NCBI GenBank assembly: GCA_949296915.1
Contig: CASFPX010000005.1
Span: 62,001 to 126,000 of the forward strand
Length of the DNA stretch: 64,000 bases
Origin: Onthovicinus sp900555545
Lineage (GTDB): Bacteria > Bacillota > Clostridia > Oscillospirales > Acutalibacteraceae
Direction: 5' to 3'
Shown here: positions 1-8,373 of the stretch, one piece after another
Layout of the letters: each line of letters opens with the position of its first letter
Position numbering within the stretch: the first letter of the stretch is position 1
Notes under the pieces: model-generated
Told to the model about the DNA's origin: nothing
The model's input: the letters and a program-made list of their open reading frames with translations, nothing else
Databases searched by the model: none
Position numbers and translations under genes: made by a program

Positions 1-415
1 GACGCGTCTCCAGCGGAACCATCGTGCATGACTCAAGCGGATAGACGCTCATAATCCCGAGGCCATAGGTGCCGCCCTGCAAATGAATTGCAGGATAAAA
101 TTCGTAGTTCATCCCTACGGCGGCAGCGAGCTCCCGGAGCACATCGCGGTTTCCGGAGCGATCCACGTTCTTATCAATCTCCTGCACGCATACAACCGCC
201 GGATGCTGTTCCCTGATATCGGAGGCAATCGCGTCGATCTGTTCCCCCACATCGCAATTTTTCACATTATAAGTCATCACCGTAATGGTTTTCGTTCCCG
301 CGGCAGCCGTCACACTGTTTTCTCCACTGGGTTCAAGCGGTTCAGAGGCACAAGCGGAAAGCATCAACACGGAAAGCGCGCCGGCCATCAGCGCAACTCC
401 TGTTCTCGTCTTCAT
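1..415 (-). CDS. Endonuclease/exonuclease/phosphatase-fold lipoprotein (3' end outside window)
   Basis: The visible N-terminal 138 residues begin with MKTRTGVAL and a hydrophobic segment ending in a lipobox (L-S-A-C), so the protein is probably a membrane-anchored lipoprotein. Then follow MTYNVKNCD and VCVQEIDKN, the asparagine and glutamate motifs of the DNase I / endonuclease-exonuclease-phosphatase superfamily, which are metal-binding in that family. The catalytic His/Asp half lies beyond base 1. The ATG at 413-415 has AGGGAGA just upstream. The substrate (nucleic acid, phosphoinositide or other phosphodiester) cannot be told from this part. Confidence 0.8.
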   Translation of the reverse strand, partial: MKTRTGVALMAGALSVLMLSACASEPLEPSGENSVTAAAGTKTITVMTYNVKNCDVGEQIDAIASDIREQHPAVVCVQEIDKNVDRSGNRDVLRELAAAVGMNYEFYPAIHLQGGTYGLGIMSVYPLESCTMVPLETR

Positions 416-550
416 TGGTCCATTCTCCCTTTCTCATTTTTGAGGCACAGTTTATGCCCCCCTTGTATGCTATTGCCAAATCCTGATTTTGTCAAGCGGT
501 TGATGGAAATTTTATTAAAAAGCAATTGAAAAAAGTCAGAGTAAAATAAA

Positions 551-581
551 AAACCTTGTTCTAAATTGAAGAACAAGGTTT
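551..581 (-). terminator. Rho-independent terminator after the tRNA operon
   Basis: An 11-bp perfect stem (AAACCTTGTTC / GAACAAGGTTT) with a 9-base loop is followed on the minus strand by TTTTTTATTTT. It lies directly after tRNA-Cys, the last gene of the tRNA cluster. Confidence 0.85.
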
Positions 582-655
<74 letters not shown>

Positions 656-705
656 ATACCAATACTATACTATATGTAACCGCACTGAAAAAATGCGATA
701 TCTGT

Positions 706-741
706 TAAAAAAGGACGCCAAAATATCAAATTTTAGCGTCC
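706..741 (-). terminator. Terminator-like hairpin between tRNA-Gly and tRNA-Cys
   Basis: On the minus strand GGACGCTAAAAT pairs with ATTTTGGCGTCC around a short loop and is followed by TTTTTTAAC. It would end or reduce transcription after tRNA-Gly, four genes into the tRNA cluster. Confidence 0.7.
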
Positions 742-742
742 G

Positions 743-818
743 TGGAGCGGATGACGAGGCTCGAACTCGCTACCTCCACCTTGGCAAGGTGGCGCTCTAC
801 CAGATGAGCTACATCCGC
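743..818 (-). tRNA. tRNA-Gly (GCC)
   Basis: 76-nt cloverleaf on the minus strand: acceptor GCGGATG/CATCCGC, anticodon loop TTGCCAA (GCC), T-loop TTCGAGC, encoded CCA. Fourth gene of the Val-Asp-Phe-Gly-Cys cluster. Confidence 0.96.
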
Positions 819-822
819 AAAC

Positions 823-898
<76 letters not shown>

Positions 899-903
899 AT
901 AAG

Positions 904-980
904 TGGCGACCCGGAACGGGATCGAACCGTCGACCTCTAGCGTGACAGGCTAGCGTTCTAACCAGCTGAACTACCGGGCC
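904..980 (-). tRNA. tRNA-Asp (GTC)
   Basis: 77-nt cloverleaf on the minus strand: acceptor GGCCCGG, anticodon loop CTGTCAC (GTC), T-loop TTCGATC, encoded CCA. Second gene of the cluster. Confidence 0.96.
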
Positions 981-987
981 ACTTATG

Positions 988-1063
988 TGGTGGGAACAAC
1001 AGGGCTCGAACCTGTGACCCCCTGCTTGTAAGGCAGGTGCTCTCCCAGCTGAGCTATGCTCCC
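988..1063 (-). tRNA. tRNA-Val (TAC)
   Basis: 76-nt cloverleaf on the minus strand: acceptor GGGAGCA, anticodon loop CTTACAA (TAC), T-loop TTCGAGC, encoded CCA. First gene of the cluster, about 40 bases downstream of a consensus promoter. Confidence 0.96.
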
Positions 1064-1106
1064 GTGCGCCGTGTGCGCTCTTTCATACGCAGCAGCGACG
1101 CTATAT

Positions 1107-1135
1107 AATATACTACAAACGGAAGCCGTTGTCAA
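1107..1135 (-). promoter_or_regulatory. Sigma-A promoter of the tRNA operon
   Basis: Minus-strand TTGACA, 17-nt spacer, TATATT. This near-consensus pair lies 44 bases upstream of tRNA-Val and can drive the whole cluster. Confidence 0.85.
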
Positions 1136-1177
1136 TACCTATTTTAATTTTTTTGAATTTTCTGCCACCGAATACTG

Positions 1178-1489
1178 TCAATCCTTCTGCACGGCCTGAT
1201 CCTCCCGATTCATACGTTCAAAAATCTTTTCATATCCGTCCGCACCGTAGTTCAATGACCGGTTCACACGGCTGATCGTGGCAGTGGACGCACCCGTCTC
1301 CTCCACAATTTCGTTATAGACCCGGTGCTCGCTGAGCAGCTTGGCCACCACGATCCGCTGGGAGATCGCCTTCAGCTCTGTGACTGTGCACAAATCGGAA
1401 AAAAAGTCGTAGCACTCCTCTACTGTCTGCAATTCCAAAATCGCTCTGAAAAGAAAATCCACATTTTTATCCTTGAGCTTATTGTCCAT
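1178..1489 (-). CDS. yerC: YerC/TrpR-like DNA-binding regulator
   Basis: 103-residue all-helical protein of the TrpR superfamily (YerC/YecD group). The middle (AISQRIVVAKLLSEHRVYNEI) and the recognition-helix region GASTATISRVNRSL match the TrpR helix-turn-helix. Start: the ATG at 1487-1489 has AGGAGGTG 8 bases upstream; a longer in-frame extension has no ribosome site. Family members bind DNA, but the effector and regulon are largely uncharacterised. It has its own promoter and sits directly upstream of the tRNA operon. It is not next to tryptophan genes, so a trp repressor role is not implied. Confidence 0.85.
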   Translation of the reverse strand: MDNKLKDKNVDFLFRAILELQTVEECYDFFSDLCTVTELKAISQRIVVAKLLSEHRVYNEIVEETGASTATISRVNRSLNYGADGYEKIFERMNREDQAVQKD

Positions 1490-1515
1490 GGCACACACCT
1501 CCTGTGTTCTTTCAC

Positions 1516-1544
1516 ATTTTAGCACACTAAATTTAAAAAGTCAA
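1516..1544 (-). promoter_or_regulatory. Sigma-A promoter of yerC, overlapping the upstream terminator
   Basis: Minus-strand TTGACT, 17-nt spacer, TAAAAT. The -35 hexamer lies in the descending arm of the terminator that ends the upstream lipoprotein gene. Confidence 0.75.
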
Positions 1545-1579
1545 AGGCTACCTTCATAACATAAAGATAGCCTTTGACT
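1530..1579 (-). terminator. Terminator of the lipoprotein gene at 1618-2301
   Basis: A 12-bp perfect stem (AGTCAAAGGCTA / TAGCCTTTGACT, 17-base loop) followed on the minus strand by TTTTTAAATTT. Confidence 0.85.
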
Positions 1580-1617
1580 GAAAATTAAATCCTGTTACCA
1601 ATACATCGTTGCGGCTA

Positions 1618-2301
1618 TCAATCCGCTGGGAATGTACGATAGGGCTGATCGAATGGAATAACCACCCCGATATTTTCCAAGACAAGATCTCCGCCGTCCG
1701 GGCCGGAAAACCAGATATCAACTGCCTCCGGATCCCCCTTTTGAGGATCTACCGCCCAACACTGGAGCGTTTTTCGCACACTATCCAAAAGGGTTTGATC
1801 TAATTCTTTCGGGGTGCCACTCGGCGATATTCCGCCAGATTTTACTGCTCCGGTAAAGAGGGTGGCAGTCTGCGCAAAGGATACGGCAATACCGCCCTTG
1901 CCAACGGAAACAGCACCAGACAAATCCAGGTTCCATCCGGTGTAATCCGCAAGCACCTCAATCACCTTCTCCGCAGGGATCTGACCGGTTGCCGTCAAAC
2001 TCCCACTATATTCTACCGTATATGTGTCAAATTGATCCCCCGAACCAATGTATATTGTCAACGAAGGCGCTGCCGGAGATTCTTTTGCTGTTTGTTCCCG
2101 AGTCACGTTTTCGCTTGATTCCATCCCTGCGATTGGTTTTTCCATTATGCTCTGATGATCCATCGGGTCCTCAGCCTTCTCCGCTACCAACACCGCCTCA
2201 CCGGACGTACCTGCCTCATGCTCCGGATTATCGCGGCCACATGCTGCAAGGCAAATCATCAGGGAAACCATGCAGATAGCGAAAATCAACCGTCTGGGCA
2301 T
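1618..2301 (-). CDS. Lipoprotein with GerMN-like C-terminal region, function unknown
   Basis: 227 residues. MPRRLIFAICMVSLMICLAAC is a lipoprotein signal with lipobox L-A-A-C. Residues about 25-80 are polar and low-complexity. The C-terminal part starts LTIYIGSGDQ and contains IPAEKVIEVLADYTGW and VSVGKGGIAVSF. This order loosely resembles GerM/GerMN domains of sporulation and envelope lipoproteins, but I cannot assign it firmly. The ATG at 2299-2301 follows AGGTGGGG; an upstream in-frame extension overlaps lysA and has no ribosome site. It follows lysA by 34 bases and is the last gene before a strong terminator. Confidence 0.7.
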   Translation of the reverse strand: MPRRLIFAICMVSLMICLAACGRDNPEHEAGTSGEAVLVAEKAEDPMDHQSIMEKPIAGMESSENVTREQTAKESPAAPSLTIYIGSGDQFDTYTVEYSGSLTATGQIPAEKVIEVLADYTGWNLDLSGAVSVGKGGIAVSFAQTATLFTGAVKSGGISPSGTPKELDQTLLDSVRKTLQCWAVDPQKGDPEAVDIWFSGPDGGDLVLENIGVVIPFDQPYRTFPAD

Positions 2302-2335
2302 ATAACCCCACCTCTCTCGCTTGTCACCATAAATA

Positions 2336-3634
2336 TCAAACATCATTACGGACAAGATCTTCAAAAGTCTCTCCCTTGACGATCACGCGGCTCTCTCCCT
2401 CCTTGACCATGACGACCGGAGGACGCGGAATCCGGTTGTAATTGGAGGACATGGAGTAGTTATAAGCACCTGTGGAGAGGACAGCTAAAATATCCCCATG
2501 CTCCACGTGCTGAATGGCCGTATTCTCCTGAATCAAGTCGCCGCTCTCACAGCACTTGCCGGCCACAGTCACCTTGAAATCGCGCGGTTCATTGGCCTTA
2601 TTGGCACACAGAACATCATAATCAGAGCTGTACAGAATATAGCGCGGATTGTCGCACATACCACCATCTACGGAGACATAGGTGCGAATATTGGGGATCG
2701 TCTTAACCGCGCCAACCGTGTAAAGCGTAATGCCGGCGGACCCGACAATGGAACGGCCCGGCTCGATCAGAATATAGGGCAGCTCCACACCGTACTCCTG
2801 CGCCTTGGATTTGACTACCTTGGCCACGCGGTTCATATATTCCGAATAGGCAACAGGATTATCAGACTCCAGATACTTGATTCCAAAGCCGCCGCCGAGG
2901 TTCAGTTCACGGACGACGAAACCGGTCTCCGCCTTGATATCGGCGATAAACTTGAGCATGACCTCTGCCGCATGTTCAAACGGATCTACATCCAGAATCT
3001 GAGAGCCGATGTGGCAGTGCAGGCCGCACAGATTGATATGCTCCAACTCAATCGCCCGCTTGACGATCTGCATCGCCTCCCCCGTCTCCAGCGCGACACC
3101 AAATTTGGAGTCGATCTGACCGGTGCGGATAAAGCTGTGCGTATGGGCGTCAATACCCGGCTTGATGCGGAACATGATATCAGCCGTCTTCCCCATAGCT
3201 GCGGCGATTTGCTCAATGGTCTCCAGCTCCGGGAAATTGTCCACAATAAACCGGGCGATCCCGGCCTCAAGGGCCGTTTTGATCTCCAGATCCGTCTTAT
3301 TATTGCCGTGGAAATAAATTCGGTCAGCCGGGAAGCCGGCGCTCAGCGCCGTATACAGCTCGCCCCCGGACACCACGTCCAGGCCCATATCCTCGCTTGC
3401 AATAATGCGGCACATCTCCTTACAGCAAAACGCCTTGCTGGCGAAGAGGACACGGCCGTGGCCGTCGTAATTATCCTTCATGGATTGCACAAAGGCACGG
3501 CAGTGCGCGCGGATCTGTGTCTCATCCATCACATAGAGCGGCGTGCCATACTGGCGGACCAGATCAACCGTGTCGCAGCCGCCGATGGTCAGATGGCCCG
3601 CCTCATTGACACCCAGACATTCCGATACAAACAT
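2336..3634 (-). CDS. lysA: Diaminopimelate decarboxylase
   Basis: 432 residues, full length. Converts meso-diaminopimelate to L-lysine with pyridoxal phosphate, the last step of lysine synthesis. Seen: the PLP-lysine region VLFASKAFCC, HGNNKT, the glycine loop LGGGFGIKY, EPGRSIVG and the C-terminal catalytic-Cys motif CCESGD, in fold-type III order. Start: the ATG at 3632-3634 has AAAGGAGAG 8 bases upstream; a TTG two codons earlier is too close to that site. It sits 31 bases after ysxC in the lon-ysxC-lysA series. No lysine riboswitch is seen in the short gap. Confidence 0.96.
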   Translation of the reverse strand: MFVSECLGVNEAGHLTIGGCDTVDLVRQYGTPLYVMDETQIRAHCRAFVQSMKDNYDGHGRVLFASKAFCCKEMCRIIASEDMGLDVVSGGELYTALSAGFPADRIYFHGNNKTDLEIKTALEAGIARFIVDNFPELETIEQIAAAMGKTADIMFRIKPGIDAHTHSFIRTGQIDSKFGVALETGEAMQIVKRAIELEHINLCGLHCHIGSQILDVDPFEHAAEVMLKFIADIKAETGFVVRELNLGGGFGIKYLESDNPVAYSEYMNRVAKVVKSKAQEYGVELPYILIEPGRSIVGSAGITLYTVGAVKTIPNIRTYVSVDGGMCDNPRYILYSSDYDVLCANKANEPRDFKVTVAGKCCESGDLIQENTAIQHVEHGDILAVLSTGAYNYSMSSNYNRIPRPPVVMVKEGESRVIVKGETFEDLVRNDV

Positions 3635-3665
3635 GTTCAACTCTCCTTTACTGAGTCATTTATCA

Positions 3666-4250
3666 TCATTTTAAAACGACGTTTTCAATGACGGCGCGCA
3701 GCTCGGGCACGCCTTCCCCCGTCACAGCAGAGAACGGGATGACCCCCGCGGGGCCATACGCCGCCAGCTGAGCCGTCAGTTCATCGAGCATTTTGCGATA
3801 TTCTCCCCGATTGAGCTTATCGCTCTTGGTAAGGGCGACAATGAAGGGGATTTCCATATCCCGGTAAAATGCGAGCATCGTCTCGTCATCGCGCGACGGT
3901 GCGTGGCGCATATCAATCAGCTGTACGGCAAGGCGGAGGTCACGCCCGGACTGGAAATAGTGCTCCATCAGATCGGACCAGCGCTTTTTTTCATCACGAG
4001 AGACTTTGGCGTACCCATACCCCGGCAGATCTACCAGGTAGATAGACTCCAAACGAAAAAAGTTAATGCAAACAGTTTTGCCCGGCTTGGAGCTGACACG
4101 TGCGAGCGATTTGCGCCCACACAGCTTGTTAAGCAGCGAGGATTTGCCGACATTGGAGCGCCCTGCAAAGGCAATCTCCGGGCCGCTGGATGCCTCCAGC
4201 TGTGCAGATGTTCCGTACGAACGGACAAATTCCGTAGATTCGAATCTCAT
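3666..4250 (-). CDS. ysxC: Ribosome-biogenesis GTPase YsxC/EngB
   Basis: 194 residues. Essential TrmE-Era family GTPase needed for late 50S subunit assembly in relatives. Seen: G1 GRSNVGKSSLL, switch region KPGKTV, G3 DLPGYG, G4 TKSD and G5 FSAVTGEG. The ATG at 4248-4250 is preceded by GAGGGGGG that overlaps the lon stop codon; the gap to lon is 11 bases, suggesting translational coupling. The lon-ysxC order is conserved across Firmicutes. Confidence 0.96.
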   Translation of the reverse strand: MRFESTEFVRSYGTSAQLEASSGPEIAFAGRSNVGKSSLLNKLCGRKSLARVSSKPGKTVCINFFRLESIYLVDLPGYGYAKVSRDEKKRWSDLMEHYFQSGRDLRLAVQLIDMRHAPSRDDETMLAFYRDMEIPFIVALTKSDKLNRGEYRKMLDELTAQLAAYGPAGVIPFSAVTGEGVPELRAVIENVVLK

Positions 4251-4261
4251 CGTAGCCCCCC

Positions 4262-6667
4262 TCACTGCGCGATGGCATTCCCGGCAGGCCTGGCCTTACG
4301 CCGGACAGGCGGCTCCTGCCCCTGCGTCCGGTTCTCCTCCTGCGGCGCGCACAGGGCGAGCCGCAGCACCTGCTCAATCTTATTTACCGGATGGAAACGC
4401 ACCTGTGCCTTGACGGCACCGTCGATCTCATCCAGATCCGGGACATTATCCGCCGGGATGATGACATCACGGATCCCGGCACGGTAGGCCGCCATAGATT
4501 TCTCCCGCAGGCCGCCGATTGGGAATACACGCCCGCGCAGGGTGATCTCACCAGTCATGGCGATATCAGAGCGCACCGGAATCCCCTTGAGGGCGGAGAC
4601 GAGGGCTGTAACCATCGTCACACCGGCGGATGGGCCGTCCTTGGGCACCGCCCCCTCCGGCGCGTGTATATGGATATCCTTATTTTTATAGAAATCACGG
4701 TCAATCCCCAGCTCCTCCCAGCGGGCGCGAATCACGCTGACCGCCGTGAGGGCGGACTCCTTCATCACGTCGCCGAGTGAACCAGTGAGCTTCAGTTCGC
4801 CCTTGCCATCAAGAACGGCGATTTCCATGGGCATAATCACACCACCGACACTTGTCCACGCAAGGCCATTGGCAACGCCAACCTCGTCGGACATACTGTA
4901 GAGATCCTCCTTAAAGCGGCGCGTGCCAAGCAACTCTTTCAGGCTGGCAGGGGTGACGCGCAGGGATTTTTGCCCCTGTTCCACCGCCATGGCTGCCCGG
5001 CGGCACAGTTTGGCAATCTGGCGTTCCAGAGTCCGGACGCCTGCCTCCCGCGTATAACCGTCAATCACCTCATGCAGGGCGCCATCCGTAATCCGCAGCT
5101 GGGTACGGGTCAAGCCGCTCTTGCGAATCTGTTTGGGGATCAAATGCTCCTTGGCAATGGTAAATTTTTCCTCATGTGTATAGCTGGGCAGCTCCACCAC
5201 ATCCATGCGGTCATACAGCGGCGCCGGAATGGCCGACACATCGTTGGCCGTGGTAATAAAGAAAACCTTGCTCAGGTCGTATGGGATCTCCAGGTAGTGA
5301 TCGTGGAACTCCCGGTTCTGCTCCCCATCGAGCACCTCCAACAGTGCAGATGAGGGATCACCGCGCATATCGTTGCCCAGCTTGTCCACCTCATCCAGCA
5401 GGATCAGCGGATTAGAAGTGCCCGCCTGACGGATCGCGTCGATAATCCGGCCGGGCATGGACCCGATATACGTCTTGCGGTGGCCGCGGATATCGGCCTC
5501 GTCCCGCACGCCTCCCAGAGAGATACGCACATATTTACGTCCCATTGCCTTGGCAATGCTGGAGGCAATGGAGGTCTTACCGACGCCGGGCGGTCCAGCC
5601 AGACAGAGGATCTGTCCGCTCGATTCCGGAGCGAGTTTGCGCACGGCCAGATACTCAAGCACCTGCTCCTTGACCTTACTCATCCCGCTGTGCTCGCGGT
5701 CGAGCAGTTTACGGGCCGCGGCAATATCCAATCGATCTTTGGAATAGGTATTCCAGGGCAGCTCCAAGCAAACATCCAGATAATTGCGCAGGACCGTCCC
5801 CTCCTGGGAGCCTGGCGACATATGGGCCAAGTGATCGCAGTCCTTCAGGAGTTTTTCCTCCGACTTGGATGGCAAGGCAAGCGCTTTAATTTTTCGGGCA
5901 TATTCATCAGCTTCGGCGCGGGGATTCTCCCCCTCGCCCAGTTCACCGGCGATTGCGCTGAGTTTCTCGCGCAGGTAGTAGTCCTTCTGGTTCTGATCCA
6001 TCTGCTCATGAACTTTTTCTTCGATATGATTCTCGATCCGCAGCAGTTCCGTCTCCCGCGAGAGCAGGCGGCAGACCTCGGAAAGGCGTTCTGTGACATC
6101 CCGAATCTCTAAAACGTGCTGCTTATCCTTGTAGTCGGCCAGCACGTTAGAGGCAATAAAGTCCGCCATCGCACCGGGTTCCTCGAGCTCCAAAATATTG
6201 ACAACCACGTCGTTGGCTGCATTGCCGGAGACGGCGGCGTAATCCTCAAAAATCCGCCGTGCACTGCGAATGAGTGCCTTGCCCGTCTCGGGCGATTCGG
6301 GGTGACCCTTCTCCTTGCAGCGGGTGGTGGCCGCGAGAATAAATGGCTTATCCATTACAATACTGCTCAGAGAGGCACGGTATTTCCCCTCCACCACAAC
6401 GCGGTAGACGCCCTCCGAAATATTGACAACCTGCAAAATAGAACAGACTGTACCCATCCGATACAAATCCTTGCGTGCCGGGTCGTCCACGCGGATATCC
6501 TTTTGCGCGGTGAGGAAGATATCCTGTGTCTCCTCTACGGCAGCTTTGACGGCGGCGGCGGATTTTTCGCGGCCAACGTCAAAGTGCAGCAGCATGCCGG
6601 GAAAAACAACCATCCCGCGCAGCGCCACACAGGGCATCACATTTAATTTATTGACACTTGTATTCAA
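4262..6667 (-). CDS. lon: ATP-dependent protease Lon
   Basis: 801 residues, normal LonA length. Hexameric cytosolic protease for misfolded and regulatory proteins. Order: N-terminal substrate domain (1-200), helical linker, AAA+ module with Walker A GPPGVGKT at about 358-365 and Walker B LILLDEVDK, then the S16 protease domain with catalytic Ser about 680 in PKDGPSAG and Lys about 723 in GGLREKS. Start: no ATG is near. Two TTG codons compete at 6671-6673 and 6665-6667; the second lies 7 bases after GAGGTG and is chosen. A short non-family tail (about 20 residues, ARPAGNAIAQ) ends the protein. It has its own promoter downstream of the 5S rRNA unit. Confidence 0.97.
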   Translation of the reverse strand: MNTSVNKLNVMPCVALRGMVVFPGMLLHFDVGREKSAAAVKAAVEETQDIFLTAQKDIRVDDPARKDLYRMGTVCSILQVVNISEGVYRVVVEGKYRASLSSIVMDKPFILAATTRCKEKGHPESPETGKALIRSARRIFEDYAAVSGNAANDVVVNILELEEPGAMADFIASNVLADYKDKQHVLEIRDVTERLSEVCRLLSRETELLRIENHIEEKVHEQMDQNQKDYYLREKLSAIAGELGEGENPRAEADEYARKIKALALPSKSEEKLLKDCDHLAHMSPGSQEGTVLRNYLDVCLELPWNTYSKDRLDIAAARKLLDREHSGMSKVKEQVLEYLAVRKLAPESSGQILCLAGPPGVGKTSIASSIAKAMGRKYVRISLGGVRDEADIRGHRKTYIGSMPGRIIDAIRQAGTSNPLILLDEVDKLGNDMRGDPSSALLEVLDGEQNREFHDHYLEIPYDLSKVFFITTANDVSAIPAPLYDRMDVVELPSYTHEEKFTIAKEHLIPKQIRKSGLTRTQLRITDGALHEVIDGYTREAGVRTLERQIAKLCRRAAMAVEQGQKSLRVTPASLKELLGTRRFKEDLYSMSDEVGVANGLAWTSVGGVIMPMEIAVLDGKGELKLTGSLGDVMKESALTAVSVIRARWEELGIDRDFYKNKDIHIHAPEGAVPKDGPSAGVTMVTALVSALKGIPVRSDIAMTGEITLRGRVFPIGGLREKSMAAYRAGIRDVIIPADNVPDLDEIDGAVKAQVRFHPVNKIEQVLRLALCAPQEENRTQGQEPPVRRKARPAGNAIAQ

Positions 6668-6704
6668 ATTCAATCACCTCATCAGGGGCAACAGCCCTTC
6701 TATC

Positions 6705-6733
6705 ATTATATCGAAAAACAACCTGTTAGGCAA
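6705..6733 (-). promoter_or_regulatory. Sigma-A promoter of lon
   Basis: Minus-strand TTGCCT, 17-nt spacer, TATAAT, 38 bases before the lon TTG start and just after the 5S terminator, so lon does not depend on clpX read-through. Confidence 0.8.
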
Positions 6734-6749
6734 GAAAAGAAAGTGTGAA

Positions 6750-6784
6750 CAAAACAAAAACAGCCATCCACAAGGATGACTGTT
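6750..6784 (-). terminator. Terminator of the 5S rRNA unit
   Basis: Minus-strand AACAGTCATCC pairs with GGATGGCTGTT (one G-U) around TTGT, followed by TTTGTTTTG. It begins 7 bases after the 5S 3' end. Confidence 0.85.
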
Positions 6785-6790
6785 TGCAAG

Positions 6791-6907
6791 TGTCGGCGCC
6801 GACCTATTTTCCCGGGCAGCTTCCCGCCAAGTATCTTCGGCACGAGTGAGCTTAACTACCGTGTTCGGAATGGAAACGGGTGGACCCTCATCGTAATAAA
6901 CACCGAC
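6791..6907 (-). rRNA. rrf: Solitary 5S ribosomal RNA
   Basis: 117 nt on the minus strand. The terminal helix GTCGGTG...CGCCGAC, the conserved loop B/C sequences GGGTCCACCCG and CCGAACACGG, and the GAAGATACTTGG region identify 5S rRNA. No 16S or 23S rRNA flanks it: the neighbours are clpX and lon. Its own consensus promoter and intrinsic terminator make it an independent single-gene unit. Confidence 0.95.
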
Positions 6908-6944
6908 TGCGAGAACGTTTATCGCGTCTCTCAAGTGCTTAATT

Positions 6945-6973
6945 AGTATATCATACCGGAATAGCAGTGTCAA
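6945..6973 (-). promoter_or_regulatory. Consensus sigma-A promoter of the solitary 5S rRNA
   Basis: Minus-strand TTGACA, exactly 17 nt, TATACT. Predicted start near 6938, leaving about a 30-nt leader before the mature 5S end. It is the closest to consensus of the promoters seen here, as expected for an rRNA. Confidence 0.9.
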
Positions 6974-6984
6974 TACTTTTTTTG

Positions 6985-7024
6985 AAAAAATTTTAATTCC
7001 CCGGTACACATACGCACCGGGGAA
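6985..7024 (-). terminator. Terminator of the tig-clpP-clpX unit
   Basis: Perfect 9-bp stem TTCCCCGGT / ACCGGGGAA with a 10-base loop; minus-strand tail TTAAAATTTTTT. It lies 12 bases beyond the clpX stop and just before the 5S promoter. Confidence 0.85.
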
Positions 7025-7036
7025 CGGTTGTAGCAT

Positions 7037-8341
7037 TTATACGCTGATTTTTCCAGCGGCAGCGGGAACCTTGAGCTGGTTTGGGGTGCGCGTCTCGTCG
7101 CGCAGCAACTTGGCCTCCCCCTCCCCCCGAACGTACTCCGGCGTGATAACCACCTGCGAGACCGCATAATCGGATGGGACACGGTACATCAGCGGCGTGA
7201 GGAGCTTTTCAATGATGGAACGCAGACCGCGTGCACCCGTCTTATCCTCCAACGTCTTATCCGCGATCGCGTCGAGTGCCTCCGGTTGGAACAACAACTC
7301 CACGTTATCGAGGCGGAAGAGCTCCGCGTACTGCTTGACAATTGCGTTCTTCGGCTCCGTCAGGATGCGCACGAGCGCTTCCCGATCCAGATTCTTCAGC
7401 GGGGCAATGACCGGAAGGCGGCCCACCAGCTCCGGGATGATCCCATATTTGACGAGATCCTGGTGCTGGATCTCCGCGTAGAAGCGATCGACATCCTCTT
7501 TCTCGCTATTCTTGACATTGCCGGTAAATCCCAAGCTGGACTTGCCGTGGCGCTTTTCCACCAGTTTCTCAATCCCGGCGAACGCGCCGCCACAGATGAA
7601 GAGGATGTTGGATGTGTCGATCTGAATAAACTCCTGCTGCGGGTGTTTCCGCCCGCCCTGTGGTGGAACATTGGAGACCGTTCCCTCCAAGATCTTGAGC
7701 AACGCCTGCTGGACGCCCTCACCACTCACGTCGCGGGTGATGGACGGGTTCTCCGACTTGCGGGCAATCTTATCGATCTCATCCACATAGATGATTCCCT
7801 TCTGGGCGCGTTCGACATCAAAGTCGGCCGCCTGGATCAGGCGCAGCAGAATGTTCTCCACATCCTCACCCACATAGCCTGCCTCCGTGAGCGTGGTGGC
7901 ATCTGCAATCGCAAAGGGGACGTCCAGAATACGCGCGAGTGTCTGGGCGAGCATCGTCTTGCCAACGCCAGTAGGCCCTACAAGCAGCACGTTGCTCTTT
8001 TGTACGTCAACGGTGGACTGCCCGCCAAAGGCAATCCGCTTGTAGTGGTTATAGACCGCCACGCTGAGCGTGATCTTGGCCTCATCCTGCCCGATGACGT
8101 ATTCATCCAGCTGACGCTTGATTTCCTCCGGCTTGGGGAGATCCATCATCTCCGTCTCCTGCTTCTGCCGCCGCTTTGCGCCCGAACGGGGGTAATCATC
8201 TTCATCGATGATATCGCTGCACAGCTCCACGCACTCATCACAGATATAGACGCCCGGCCCAGCTATCAGCTTATTGACCTGGTCCTGTGTCTTACCGCAG
8301 AACGAGCAGCGGATCTCCCGATTCCCGTCGTCTCTTGCCAT
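7037..8341 (-). CDS. clpX: ClpX, ATP-dependent unfoldase of the ClpXP protease
   Basis: 434 residues, complete. Seen: N-terminal zinc-binding domain with Cys12, Cys15, Cys34 and Cys37 (CSFC...CDEC), Walker A GPTGVGKT, Walker B IIYVDEIDK, pore loop GYVGED and an IGF-type ClpP-docking loop that here reads SLGFTG. It unfolds tagged substrates into ClpP. The ATG at 8339-8341 has GGGAGGT upstream. It follows clpP by 32 bases and is the last gene of the tig-clpP-clpX operon. Confidence 0.97.
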   Translation of the reverse strand: MARDDGNREIRCSFCGKTQDQVNKLIAGPGVYICDECVELCSDIIDEDDYPRSGAKRRQKQETEMMDLPKPEEIKRQLDEYVIGQDEAKITLSVAVYNHYKRIAFGGQSTVDVQKSNVLLVGPTGVGKTMLAQTLARILDVPFAIADATTLTEAGYVGEDVENILLRLIQAADFDVERAQKGIIYVDEIDKIARKSENPSITRDVSGEGVQQALLKILEGTVSNVPPQGGRKHPQQEFIQIDTSNILFICGGAFAGIEKLVEKRHGKSSLGFTGNVKNSEKEDVDRFYAEIQHQDLVKYGIIPELVGRLPVIAPLKNLDREALVRILTEPKNAIVKQYAELFRLDNVELLFQPEALDAIADKTLEDKTGARGLRSIIEKLLTPLMYRVPSDYAVSQVVITPEYVRGEGEAKLLRDETRTPNQLKVPAAAGKISV

Positions 8342-8373
8342 TCAATCTACCTCCCGCAAAGTGTACCGCAAAA

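Noticed and set aside
83..529. Plus-strand reading frame at the window start
   Set aside because: It lies opposite the nuclease-fold lipoprotein, which has a signal peptide, conserved motifs and a ribosome site. The plus frame has no recognisable domain.
3635..3665. Lysine riboswitch before lysA
   Set aside because: Only 31 bases separate ysxC and lysA, too short for an L-box.
2498..3691. Long open frame (397 codons) opposite lysA
   Set aside because: Antisense to a complete lysA with all motifs; arises from codon bias in GC-rich coding sequence.
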